A stretch of DNA of 64,000 nt from Anodontia alba (Eukaryota > Mollusca > Bivalvia > Lucinida > Lucinidae), in NCBI GenBank assembly GCA_964016985.1, contig OZ024826.1:67424768-67488767 (forward strand), written 5' to 3'. Made by a program: the position numbers and the translations under genes. The notes under the pieces are model-generated. The model was not told the DNA's origin. It saw only the letters and a program-made list of their open reading frames with translations, and did no database searches. Shown piece by piece: positions 9,992 to 18,239 of the stretch; position 1 is the first letter of the stretch; every line of letters begins with the position of its first letter.

Positions 9992-11438
9992 ATGATTCCA
10001 AAAGAGTTTGCATATAGCGAGCAGGCACATTATGCTCACTGGAGTGCGTTCAAAGTAAAAACAGTTAATATTATTAATCAAAATATAGTTGTTACATCGG
10101 ACGGCAAAAGCTTTCAGGTTTCTTTCACCGATGTATCAGAAAAATACATTCTTCCATATGTTAAGTCAGATGCTGTTGTCCAACGATGGCGAACAGACTG
10201 GATGTCATTTTGGCAAAATCAGTTAAACTTTGCTGTCTGGTGTGCAACGACTGGATGTGGCGTTGACTTCAATAACCATTTGAATGATACAGGCATGATT
10301 GGTTCCCTGTTCAGGTTTTACGTTTACTACCAAACAAGAAGAATACTATTTGAAATGGCTATAGCCCTACCACAAGACACAAGCTGGAATGCCTTTGACA
10401 ATAATTATAATCGCAGTGCCTATGAAAGAATATGCAAAGAATTCTACGTTGACATTAATGCTGATTGGAGGCAAAAACAGAGTGACAATCAAGGCCTTGG
10501 AAGAATATACAACTACTGGACTGGTGCTGGATACCACCCATTTGATAAAGGAGTCGAATACGACAAAAAGGAGTATTCATTCACACACGCCACAACCAAT
10601 GATATACTCCAGATAGATTATATTGCACAGAGCACCGAAGCCACCAAAGCCTGGACAACTTTCATTTTGGATAATTCAAATGGCTTCACAAGAGCAGGCG
10701 TTGAACGTATCAACGACAACTTCGAACATACTGCTGGGCTATTCTAGGTTCACAGTCTCAAAAGAGGACTGACATATTGGGAACTGGCACTGCATTTGAT
10801 GCACAAAAACAGTTTCTCGCCAACATTGAAGATGCAATAAACAGCCCTGTAGATTTACCCAGCCAAATAGCAAGATATCAAAGCACACTAAAAAATATGC
10901 AAGGAGCAAAGTTGATTTTGTTTATGGTACTGGGCTGTACATGTCTCCCAGCAACATGGAGCTACAAATAGGCACAATACAAGAGTATAATAATAAAATT
11001 GTCATAGCAAATGATGCTCAAGACCTCGGACTAAATAATGGTACCAATGCATCACCGATTCCACCAAAACATACACAACCTGTCAAGGGAACCCAGACAA
11101 AACAATCCTTGCCTGAACCTGAACCAGTATCCAAACAGGAGTATCATAAGCAGGTAGAAGAATACGCAAAATCACACAATCTGCCACAGAGTTGGGTTGA
11201 TGGAATCAGTGCAGATCCAACTGGATTAAAAAGATGGCTTGCAGCACGTGCTCAGGCAAAGAAAATACACCAAGAACAAGAAGATCAACGCTGGTCAGGG
11301 TGGAAAAAAGAACATCCAAATCAACCATTGCCAGATGAATACACCAGCAGTGAACAACATGAAAACAATAAAACTACACTGATTGTAGGCGGTATTGTTT
11401 TAGGCCTTACTGCTTTAATCATTTACGAGATTTACTAA
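9992..11438 (+). pseudogene. Conserved Maverick virion-associated candidate, two frameshifts
   Basis: Three consecutive open stretches (9992-10747, about 10750-10925, and about 10925-11438) fall in three different frames but read as one protein, so the gene has two frameshifts. One is near 10745 and one is near 10910. The N-terminal part is soluble and rich in Trp and Tyr. The middle has a helical stretch around FDAQKQFLANIEDAINS. The C-terminal part is proline- and charge-rich and ends in one membrane segment (IVGGIVLGLTALIIY). ATG at 9992 follows an A-rich leader. I recall similar proteins from invertebrate Polintons but know no function; the tail anchor suggests a membrane-associated virion or egress protein. 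Its 3' end overlaps the convergent gene at 11419 by 20 bases. Confidence 0.6.
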
Positions 11439-12771
11439 TGTATTCCTTGGCTGCCGCATACAACAACCATGCAACAAGAGCAACAACAGCCCACAAATTG
11501 TTCCCAAACCAATTAACAACCTTACCCGTTGCAGTAAGAAGCCATGATACTATTAACCCAATTACACCAGGCAAGGCAGCAGCTGCTTTACCAGCTAGGT
11601 TTGCAAGTAATTTAGCAGGATTATGTAGTTGTTTCTTAACCCATTCTTTGGCTCCACCCTGTGATGGTGGCTTTGATGGTGTGGCTGCTCCCCCACTTGT
11701 TGGAATAACAGCCTCAACGATCACCCCTATAATCATACCAATGGCAGTCAAAACACTAACTATGGTGATGCCTTGTTCTTTGAATAATGTCCTCAGTCTC
11801 TCACCAAGAGTAGAATCTTCTTTCAAAACTTTATTTATAGTTTCTTTTATCCTGTTTATTTGACCACGCAATGCTTCTTTGTTTGCAGTGGCTGCTTCAA
11901 GTCTCGCACTTCTTTCATCTTCAAGATTTTTTAAAAGTGCAGTTATATCACTTTTGCTGATTTCATCTTCCGCTTCTTGTAATTTACGTTTTTCTTTTGC
12001 TATGTCTTTATCGATGTCAGTTAGCTTTGCCAAGTTATTAGTAAGTTCACCACGGATACTTTGCAGCGCCTTGTCTAGTCCTTGCAACTCACGCAATGTC
12101 AATCCTTCTGTTTGTGTATGTTTATTTGCAACATCTGGCAGTTCTAAATTCCAGTCAGTAAACATTGTCTCTACTGCTGCATCTGCCTTGGTAGCTGTAT
12201 TTGTTAACTCTTGTAGTTCAATGGTATCTGTTACATCTTTTGGTTGTATGTTTTTTTCTACTGTTGACAACTCTTGCAGTGTTTGTTTTGCTGCTTGGTA
12301 CTGTGCACTCTTCGGTTTTTGCACAAAGTCTTGAAACCCTAAAGTTTCTCGGATGAATGCTGTGCCATATTTTCTTGCTATATAACTCAAACTAAAAGGT
12401 CGTGTGATGCCACCTTTCTTAAATTCTAATGGAATCTCATCAGAAGTACCAAATGGTTGAACATACAATATTTCATCCTTTATATCAAAATTGCCATAGT
12501 TTACTATAGCAGGCGTACCACCTCTTTTTTTATTAACCAGAGCAAAGTTGTCTACTTTTTCTTTTATCACTTTTTTTCTTGTATCTTCTAGTGTTTCTCC
12601 TGACAGATGTTCCATACTTTCCATTTGCTGTTCTGCTATTCTTTGTGTCTCTTGATTTTCTCCAAAAAGGTCCGTAAGATATGTATCTACATCAGCATCA
12701 TCAACGTTGCCCTCTTCATAATCTTTGTTAAATGCAGGATTCTCAAACTCATCAAATCCACCTTCTGCCAT
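11419..12771 (-). CDS. Conserved Maverick coiled-coil membrane protein (450 aa)
   Basis: The frame is intact. The N-terminal 80 residues are acidic (MAEGGFDEFENPAF). A globular part follows, then a long Glu/Lys-rich helical segment (about 225-325) with coiled-coil character. Next comes the block LGERLRTLFKEQGITIVSV leading into hydrophobic segments at about 333-357, 388-412 and 418-440. I recall the LGER-x-RTLF-x-EQGITI block from unnamed proteins in Polinton-like loci of cnidarians and molluscs, but no function is known to me. A glycine-rich hinge lies between the first and later membrane segments. It could be a virion membrane, scaffold or lysis protein. It faces the major capsid gene divergently across 51 AT-rich bases. 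Confidence 0.7.
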   Translation of the reverse strand: MAEGGFDEFENPAFNKDYEEGNVDDADVDTYLTDLFGENQETQRIAEQQMESMEHLSGETLEDTRKKVIKEKVDNFALVNKKRGGTPAIVNYGNFDIKDEILYVQPFGTSDEIPLEFKKGGITRPFSLSYIARKYGTAFIRETLGFQDFVQKPKSAQYQAAKQTLQELSTVEKNIQPKDVTDTIELQELTNTATKADAAVETMFTDWNLELPDVANKHTQTEGLTLRELQGLDKALQSIRGELTNNLAKLTDIDKDIAKEKRKLQEAEDEISKSDITALLKNLEDERSARLEAATANKEALRGQINRIKETINKVLKEDSTLGERLRTLFKEQGITIVSVLTAIGMIIGVIVEAVIPTSGGAATPSKPPSQGGAKEWVKKQLHNPAKLLANLAGKAAAALPGVIGLIVSWLLTATGKVVNWFGNNLWAVVALVAWLLYAAAKEYISKSRK

Positions 12772-12822
12772 TTTTTAATTATTTGTTTATTTTTAAAAAT
12801 ATAATTTGACTAAAAAATAAAA
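12772..12822. promoter_or_regulatory. Divergent promoter candidate between coiled-coil and major capsid genes
   Basis: The 51 bases are almost wholly A+T, with the palindrome ATTTTTAAAAAT near the centre. Each side ends in an A-rich leader directly at the start codon (TAATTAAAAAATG on the minus strand, CTAAAAAATAAAAATG on the plus). The arrangement parallels 8737-8775 and 22924-22998, which suggests a shared transcription signal for Maverick genes. Confidence 0.5.
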
Positions 12823-14088
12823 ATGTCTTCATACGGAAACAAACTCGATCCTTACAGAAAAATGAGAGAACCCCGCGGCATCAAAGGAATTCGCCAAAGC
12901 GTTGTAATCACTAACAATCCCAGCACCATTGATCAAAACCAACAACTTTTGGTGAGATTCCCCAACCTGAGTGATAACGATGTTATTGTCCTCAGAAGTG
13001 CACGTCTCGCTTTTACTATTGAACTAACAAGTAAAGATGCCAACGCTACAGTTTTCCAAAATCTCGGCAGAGCCATTATCAAGAAAACCACTATAAGAAT
13101 AAGCGGCAATGAAGTCATGTCTATTGACGACAGTGACATTTACCATTGCTATGTTGACTTGTGGAAATCTTCCACAGAGCGAATGAACATGGTATATCAA
13201 GGTCTTGGCGAATCAAACATGTTAAAACACAGAGTCGGCGCTGGTAATGCCACTGCTAATGCTGAAGACGAAGCTGTTTCAAAGGTATATAGTAACAGAT
13301 TTTGCATACCACTAGACTTCGAATTACTTGAAACTCACATGCCTTTTTATCAAGCAGGACTTGGTGATAGACTGGAATATGAGCTGACATTTAATGACTA
13401 TGATATAGTAATTAATTCTTCAGATGCTGATAGCAGTTATAAGATAAAAAATATCTGTTTAGAATTTGACAAAGTTACTGACATTGAACTTGCACGGCAG
13501 ATAAGACAACAGTACAACGGTAGAATAGCAATTTTATATGCCCGCATTTTGCGACACAGAAAAATAACAAAAAACAAATCTGATACACTGTGGAATATCA
13601 ACTTGAATGTTCCAGCAAGAAGCATGAAGGGTATTCTAATGCTTTTTAAAGACCCAAACAGGACAAGCACTGAAGATTATTATAACCCCAAAATCACAAA
13701 AGTAGAAGTGACCATAGAAAGTGTGCCTAATCAGTTGTATAGCAAAGGTATGCTTGCATACCAACAGTGGGATGAAATTAATAAATACTTTGCACTAACA
13801 TCAAAAAGAGACAAAGAGACAGACAAAGTTGCAAAAGACTTGAATTTTAGCGATACTAACATCAAAAAGTATTTTACTACTAGATTTGCTCTGTGGCTTG
13901 ACTTGCGTTCTACAGATGACAATTCATTGCACGGCAGCGGGAGACGAATCGAAAATGCCAGTGAAGGGGTCACCATACAAATTGAAAAAGAACAAGAATC
14001 AAATGAAAATTTAAATATTTACCTTTTTATAATACAAGATGCCCAAATCAATTTCGAAGATGGAAGATTCAAAGAAGTTGTCTATTGA
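12823..14088 (+). CDS. MCP: Major capsid protein, double jelly-roll (421 aa)
   Basis: This is the hexon-type shell protein; trimers would tile an icosahedral capsid. The length fits the Polinton family. Recognisable blocks are the N-terminal SYGNKLDPYRKMREPRGIKG, FQNLGRAIIKKTTIRISGNE around residues 88-107, an HMPFYQAGLGDRLEYELTF block around 179-197 between the two barrels, and a C-terminal LDLRSTDDNSLHGSGRRIEN followed by a beta-rich end. The frame is fully open, which stands out beside the broken neighbours. ATG at 12823 follows the AATAAAAATG leader. The 3' end overlaps the start of the packaging ATPase gene by 50 bases in another frame. Family recognition is from memory of conserved blocks. 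Confidence 0.9.
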   Translation: MSSYGNKLDPYRKMREPRGIKGIRQSVVITNNPSTIDQNQQLLVRFPNLSDNDVIVLRSARLAFTIELTSKDANATVFQNLGRAIIKKTTIRISGNEVMSIDDSDIYHCYVDLWKSSTERMNMVYQGLGESNMLKHRVGAGNATANAEDEAVSKVYSNRFCIPLDFELLETHMPFYQAGLGDRLEYELTFNDYDIVINSSDADSSYKIKNICLEFDKVTDIELARQIRQQYNGRIAILYARILRHRKITKNKSDTLWNINLNVPARSMKGILMLFKDPNRTSTEDYYNPKITKVEVTIESVPNQLYSKGMLAYQQWDEINKYFALTSKRDKETDKVAKDLNFSDTNIKKYFTTRFALWLDLRSTDDNSLHGSGRRIENASEGVTIQIEKEQESNENLNIYLFIIQDAQINFEDGRFKEVVY

Positions 14089-14722
14089 TTCTTTAAGTGA
14101 ATTACCAAAATATCCACATAGTGCAATTATCTGTGGTCAGACAGGCTGTGGAAAAACAGAATTTGTGCTAGATTTGCTTGAATCAGAGTATGCTGGGGTG
14201 TTTGAGAATATAGTCATACTTTGCCCAACAATAAATTGGAACAAAGCATACAAAAAACAGATGTTGGATTGGCGATGTTCGAAAACCAAAAGACAAAAAA
14301 CATAACAATAGTGAATCCTGTGATGCCAGATGGAACAGAAAGACTTCAGGAACTGTTACGGTTGTTTTTTTGATAAATTGGCTTGCAAACCAACACTATA
14401 CATCATTGATGACTGCTCTGCCACAAAAGAATTAACCAAGAAAAAAGATATGCTGTCAGAGTTGGCATTCTCTGGCAGACATGCAGACCAATCAGTGTGG
14501 GTTATTTCACAGAGATATATTTCTGTTTTGAAAGATTTACGTGAGCAAACAAAATGGGTTTGCATGTTTTATACTAAAGATAGTTTTGACAATTGTTTAA
14601 GAGAAAATGATGTTATCCCAACAGAAGAAAGGCAAAGAATAAAAAAAGAATTAGCCAAAGTTAAGCACCGTAAACTAATATTAAAAACTGACCAACCTAC
14701 TGGTTATTGGTTGGTTGATTGA
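14039..14722 (+). pseudogene. Packaging ATPase (FtsK/HerA, A32-like), two compensating frameshifts
   Basis: This ATPase would pump DNA into the capsid. The first part (from 14039, or the ATG at 14060) carries Walker A GQTGCGKT at residues 33-40. The last part, ending at 14722, carries Walker B TLYIIDDCSATK, a conserved SGRHADQSVWVISQRY block (sensor region) and the C-terminal half of the fold. First and last parts share a frame, but about 100 bases between them (about 14270-14372) are coding-like only in another frame. Two opposite frameshifts therefore interrupt the gene, the second at a run of seven T near 14366-14372. Key catalytic motifs survive. Position directly after the capsid gene agrees with the family. 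Confidence 0.85.
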
Positions 14723-14746
14723 TTCCTTATTTTTTATCTTTGCTAC

Positions 14747-14842
14747 TAGCATTGCTCATAGCAAAAATAGCATTGCTAATAGCAAAATAGCATTGCTAAT
14801 AGTAAAAAAAGCATTGCTATTAGCAAAAATAACATTGCTAAT
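14747..14842. repeat. Five tandem 20-22-bp repeats with a palindromic core
   Basis: The unit TAGCATTGCTAATAGCAAAA occurs five times with small changes, between the ATPase gene and the next small gene. Each unit holds the near-palindrome TTGCTAATAGCAA, so an RNA could form a row of hairpins. It could act as a transcript end, a recombination site or a protein-binding array. Confidence 0.9.
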
Positions 14843-14867
14843 AAAATGATAGTAATAAAAAATAAAA

Positions 14868-15065
14868 ATGCTACTTGAACTAATAGCAATTGCCTCTGCT
14901 TGTGTGAATATATCAGTTGGATGTTTGGTATTTTACAATTATTTTAATTTTAAAAGAATAATGATCAACTTAATAAAAATGAACGCTGAAGAACTATTAG
15001 ATATTTCACAAGCTATACCGCAAGATGCAACATCACAGGAAGCTGTACAAGACACAAAACGATAA
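14868..15065 (+). CDS. Small membrane protein (65 aa)
   Basis: The N-terminal half is a strong membrane segment (IAIASACVNISVGCLVFYNYF), followed by a short charged tail. ATG at 14868 follows ATAAAAAATAAAAATG, the typical Maverick leader. After the stop at 15063-15065 the same frame stays open and leads into the next gene without an ATG until 15144. The two could therefore have been one longer protein split by a stop, although separate small genes are equally possible. The function is unknown. Confidence 0.55.
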   Translation: MLLELIAIASACVNISVGCLVFYNYFNFKRIMINLIKMNAEELLDISQAIPQDATSQEAVQDTKR

Positions 15066-15143
15066 AGATTATCAGCTATTGTCGTTGGAGGCGGAAGTCG
15101 TCATTACTTTGGACGTGATGTTCAACTAACAGATCTGGATAAA

Positions 15144-15503
15144 ATGACTCCTCAAGAAATAGATAAACTTTACTGCAGATATGAAGCCAGACTTGGTGCA
15201 AGTATGACTAAGACATTGGGTAACTCTTTTATAAATTTGTATGTTATGGCTGTGTCAAGATATTTCAATATAACCAACCCACCTAAGCTAATAGAAGATT
15301 TAGAAGAAGATCCTTTTATTAATTATGCCTTGACAAGTGTTTGTTGTGAGTTGTATTATAAGTATGGTATGTATCTAGCGCCTTTTACGGCTATGTTAAC
15401 AACTGCAAGGCATATTGATTTTAATAAAAATATCGTGGATAATAAAAATGGAAAATCAGAATTTGAATCAGGAGAATCAGAATCAGGAAAATCAGACCAA
15501 TAA
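15144..15503 (+). CDS. Conserved small Maverick protein (119 aa)
   Basis: The protein starts MTPQEIDKLYCRYEARLGAS and is mainly helical, with a central KTLGNSFINLYVMAVSRYF and a cysteine-containing segment LTSVCCELYYKYGMYLAPF that may dip into a membrane. The C-terminus is Ser/Glu/Gly-rich. I recall the pattern EIDxLYxRYEARLGAxMTKTLG from invertebrate Polintons; no function is known to me. The frame is open upstream to the stop at 15063 without another ATG. The 3' end overlaps the next gene's start (15449). Confidence 0.65.
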   Translation: MTPQEIDKLYCRYEARLGASMTKTLGNSFINLYVMAVSRYFNITNPPKLIEDLEEDPFINYALTSVCCELYYKYGMYLAPFTAMLTTARHIDFNKNIVDNKNGKSEFESGESESGKSDQ

Positions 15504-15851
15504 TCAGGATCCAAAACCAAAAAAAGAAAAGAACCCAAAAAGAATAGCAGCTGGAAAAAGGGTGCTGAAGCGAGATGGAAACGGATGCAAGCACAGCAAG
15601 AAGCTCCTGCGGAGCAACAGGAAGCTCCTGTGGAACAAGAAACAGTCAGAAGAGTAACAAGAGAACCACAAGAGACAGAATCTACATTAAAAGTGAATGT
15701 TTATAAAAACTACATTCCACTTTGTGCTGTGCTGATTTTTGGTATAGGTATTTTCATGTTGTATAATAAATCAGTGCCAGCAACGCAAGTTACACAGCCT
15801 CCACAACAATCAACACCAAAGTCTGATATAGATCCTTTTGAAATGAATTAA
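15449..15851 (+). pseudogene. Basic, single-pass membrane protein, one frameshift
   Basis: The gene begins at ATG 15449 after AATAAAAATG with an Asn/Gln-rich stretch and a basic block (KNPKRIAAGKR). Around 15560 the coding frame shifts; from there to 15851 another frame carries a Gln/Ala-rich linker, a membrane segment (YIPLCAVLIFGIGIFMLY) and a proline-rich tail. The two halves read naturally as one protein of about 130 residues with a basic N-terminal domain and a C-terminal anchor. It might bind nucleic acid at a membrane or virion inner surface. That role is a guess from composition. Confidence 0.55.
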
Positions 15852-15894
15852 TTTTAATTTTAAAAATATTTTTTCACATATAAAAATAAAAAAA
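15852..15894. promoter_or_regulatory. AT-rich promoter/leader candidate
   Basis: The 43 bases are nearly all A+T, contain ATTTTAAAAAT-like dyads and end in ATAAAAATAAAAAAAATG at the next start codon. This is the same leader type as at the other Maverick genes. Confidence 0.45.
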
Positions 15895-16128
15895 ATGGCA
15901 ACTATTGACGGAAAACAAATTGTAAACATGTTATACCACGCTGGTGTTGAAACTGTATTAACAGTTGGTTATGCAGAGATTGCTAGAAAACTATTAAGAA
16001 GACCTCCACCCAAAGTTGATTTCAACATGGGTGATGTTGGAATGTTGTCTTTAGATATATTGTTAGCTATGGCTACCAGAGATATGCTGATTAAACAGGG
16101 TATTATTCCGGCTGATATTATGAAATAA
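15895..16128 (+). CDS. Conserved small Maverick protein (77 aa), hydrophobic
   Basis: The frame is intact and the start is set by the A-rich leader. A helical N-terminus (DGKQIVNMLYHAGVETVLTV) precedes a basic-proline patch (LLRRPPPK) and a hydrophobic C-terminal helix (MLSLDILLAMATRDMLIKQG). It may be a small membrane or capsid-cement protein. The stop overlaps the left copy of a 34-bp direct repeat that bounds the inserted block downstream. Confidence 0.6.
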   Translation: MATIDGKQIVNMLYHAGVETVLTVGYAEIARKLLRRPPPKVDFNMGDVGMLSLDILLAMATRDMLIKQGIIPADIMK

Positions 16129-16157
16129 ATTTTAAATTATATTGTTTTGTATACATG
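16124..16157. repeat. 34-bp direct repeat, left copy bounding the cargo block
   Basis: The 34 bases starting AATAAATTTTAAATTATATT and ending GTATACATG are repeated exactly at 17748-17781. In the right copy they form the leader of the gene at 17791; in the left copy they follow the stop of the 77-aa gene. Deleting one copy plus the block between would place the two Maverick genes next to each other, which suggests that 16158-17747 was added. Confidence 0.9.
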
Positions 16158-16192
16158 ACAAATTTTTGGTATATCCCGGCGATAAGATAGCA

Positions 16193-16369
16193 ATGAAAAA
16201 CAATCGCTGGTGGTTTCCAAGATTAGTCAGAGCTAAAGGTACAGGAACGTTTGGGTATAATGGAACATGTTATGGAGACGAACTATATAGAGGTTCCATT
16301 GTCACAATGCGTTATCATCCAGATCTTGCTGAGTTTTCAATAGCCGAGATAAAGTGCACTCCGTTATGA
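16193..16369 (+). CDS. Small unknown ORF in the cargo block
   Basis: The open frame runs from about 16142 to 16369, but its first ATG is at 16193 (58 codons). It is rich in aromatic and basic residues (NNRWWFPRLVRAKGTGTFGY) with no hydrophobic segment. Codons upstream of the ATG also look protein-like (LVYPGDKIA), so the 5' end may have been lost at the left border of the inserted block. I do not recognise it. Confidence 0.35.
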   Translation: MKNNRWWFPRLVRAKGTGTFGYNGTCYGDELYRGSIVTMRYHPDLAEFSIAEIKCTPL

Positions 16370-16435
16370 TTGAAAAAAATTCTTCTTTTTTTTTGAAAAA
16401 TGATTTTATGAAAAAAGGAGTAAGTTCCCTTCAAC

Positions 16436-17399
16436 ATGATACGATCTGATTTTTACATAACAGTAACCGCGATAGCCCTCGTGGCTGTTGTGACAAAACT
16501 CACCAGGTCAAACAAATTGCCGCACATAATGACGGTTACAAAGCAGAGATCAAAAAAGATGTACATGAAAATGCTTAACATGATCAGCATTAATCGGCAA
16601 TCCAACACGCTCTATGGTAAGTTTCTAAACTCACTAGTGACAGAGCCACATAGCCTGATTAACGTGAGTTATGATTCATCATCGGATGCGCTTAACAAAA
16701 AGGTATCATTAGACACTCCGACTGTTCCTATTGTTTTTGATTTTCTGTTGTCGAAGAATGAAATTAACATCAGTGTTGCGGCCTCAAAGAAAGACATCGA
16801 AGAAACAGTACTCAAATGTTATCATGGTGGTGTACGAAAGATAGTCGATGTGAATTTGATAACCCCATCAGTTCAAACAATAAAATATATTGGATGTCTT
16901 GCAGCTGATGATATTTCTCCGCTGTCGATAGATTCGTATAACGTATCGTGTTTCTTATGTGATGTAGAAACAAACAAAACCAGTGAAGACGAGGATTACT
17001 CTACGATCGTTAGTTATGAAAAAACCGAACCAGATAAAATCTTCGGCTCTAATCTCATTGTTGTAACGAATGACATCACCAGTGGAGTCAAGAGCATATT
17101 GGATGCGGTAGTTTACATAAAAAACCAAGACGTCGTCGTAATCAAAGGTTACTTAGCAGACCTTGAAGAAAACATCAAACGAGTTAACAAACTTTCAGTT
17201 GATACTGCAATATGGATCTTCTTGGATGATGAGTGGCCAACCTGCAAACTCAATTAATCTTGTGACGAACAACGTGATTGTATTCAGTGACAAGCAGAAA
17301 TTTGAACGACCTCAATCTGGTTGGCTGTATACGCTGATGCGAAATTTCATTAAAGATGAGCGATGCCCAGATGTTGAGTTTATAGATTTGCTTATGTAA
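16436..17399 (+). pseudogene. Unknown membrane-anchored cargo protein, one frameshift
   Basis: An open frame from 16436 encodes an N-terminal membrane anchor (FYITVTAIALVAVVT) and then a basic and a mostly beta/alpha soluble part, 273 residues to 17257. The last 15 or so are in the wrong frame. From about 17230 the natural continuation lies in another frame and ends at 17399, giving roughly 320 codons. The codons are richer in G+C at third positions than in neighbouring Maverick genes, and the start lacks the A-rich leader. These points agree with separate origin. I recognise no domain. Confidence 0.45.
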
Positions 17400-17408
17400 A
17401 ATGATAAT

Positions 17409-17411
<3 letters not shown>

Positions 17412-17446
<35 letters not shown>
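17412..17446. repeat. Poly(T) tract, 35 T
   Basis: An uninterrupted run of about 35 T lies just after the cargo gene's stop. It could be a slippage-grown tract or the remnant of a poly(A) tail inserted in reverse orientation. Confidence 0.95.
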
Positions 17447-17447
<1 letters not shown>

Positions 17448-17481
17448 TAGTAATATTAAAGTGGATGTTTTCATAGACACA

Positions 17482-17697
17482 ATGTTCACACCCGTAGAGT
17501 ACGCTATCTTGATGGTTTCATCTGTTGTGATATTTTTGATTTCTTACATTGTAGGGATCAAAAAGACTAATACCGTTGCGGAGTCAGAACCACAACCTGT
17601 CTGTCGCAACAAGAGCACACATGAAGTGACGGCAATAACAAAGAAAAAATCAAAAGCACTACTTCAGGTTGTTGAATATATTGTATCAATTCGATAA
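17482..17697 (+). CDS. Small single-pass membrane protein in cargo block (71 aa)
   Basis: ATG at 17482 begins MFTPVEYAILMVSSVVIFLI, a clear N-terminal membrane segment. It is followed by GIKK and a polar, Lys-rich tail with two cysteines. The frame continues upstream into the poly(T) tract, so translation from there is unlikely. The function is unknown. It shares the cargo block with the anchored protein at 16436. Confidence 0.45.
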   Translation: MFTPVEYAILMVSSVVIFLISYIVGIKKTNTVAESEPQPVCRNKSTHEVTAITKKKSKALLQVVEYIVSIR

Positions 17698-17747
17698 CTG
17701 CAAGTTGTTTACTGAGCATATTATTAACTCGCGAATAACACCAATGT

Positions 17748-17781
17748 AATAAATTTTAAATTATATTGTTTTGTATACATG
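17748..17781. repeat. 34-bp direct repeat, right copy
   Basis: Exact copy of 16124-16157. It directly precedes the A-run and ATG of the gene at 17791, and so serves as that gene's leader. Confidence 0.9.
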
Positions 17782-17790
17782 TAAAAAAAA

Positions 17791-18210
17791 ATGGCAAGTG
17801 CAGTAGCAATGATGATAGGCGGTGCAGTTGTGAATGCATTGGCATTCTCTGGTAGTAATTATTTGTTTTCTCATATGGGAAAAAGTGATGATGCTGAAAA
17901 CGAAAGAGAGAGACATGACAAAACTGTGGAACAATTAGAAGTGGCACAGACTGCATGGAATAAAAAAAAGGATGCAGAGATTAGATTTTATCAACGATCA
18001 AATAAAAAAAGAACACCATGCAGTACAGACTTTTGATGATGTTGATCAGGCTATGAAACAATATTATTACATAACTGGCAAGTCTCATTGCCACCTGAGC
18101 CTAAACTAAGTGATTTTTATACACCTTCATCTGACCAGCAAAATAGAGAGATTACATTTGTTGTATTAGGCATGACAGTGACTGGGTTTATTGCTTATAA
18201 GTTTTTGTAG
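17791..18210 (+). pseudogene. Conserved Maverick protein with two membrane segments, frameshifted
   Basis: The gene starts MASAVAMMIGGAVVNALAFS (an N-terminal hydrophobic, glycine-rich segment), then a charged helix (AENERERHDKTVEQLEVAQ). The frame breaks near 18000 and again near 18070. The coding-like tail in the last frame includes a DFYTPSSDQQ-type motif and ends in a membrane segment (VVLGMTVTGFIAYKF) at the TAG 18208-18210. I recall this protein type as common in invertebrate Polintons next to the integrase. Its function is unknown, and a membrane-associated virion role is plausible. Confidence 0.65.
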
Positions 18211-18239
18211 ATTCTAAAATATTTATATAAAAAAAAAAC

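Noticed and set aside
16193..16369. Small aromatic-rich ORF as a known Maverick gene
   Set aside because: I recognise no family pattern, and it lies inside the probable inserted block with an uncertain 5' end.
17401..17697. Translation through the poly(T) tract giving a phenylalanine run
   Set aside because: The natural start is ATG 17482; upstream codons are an artefact of the T-run.
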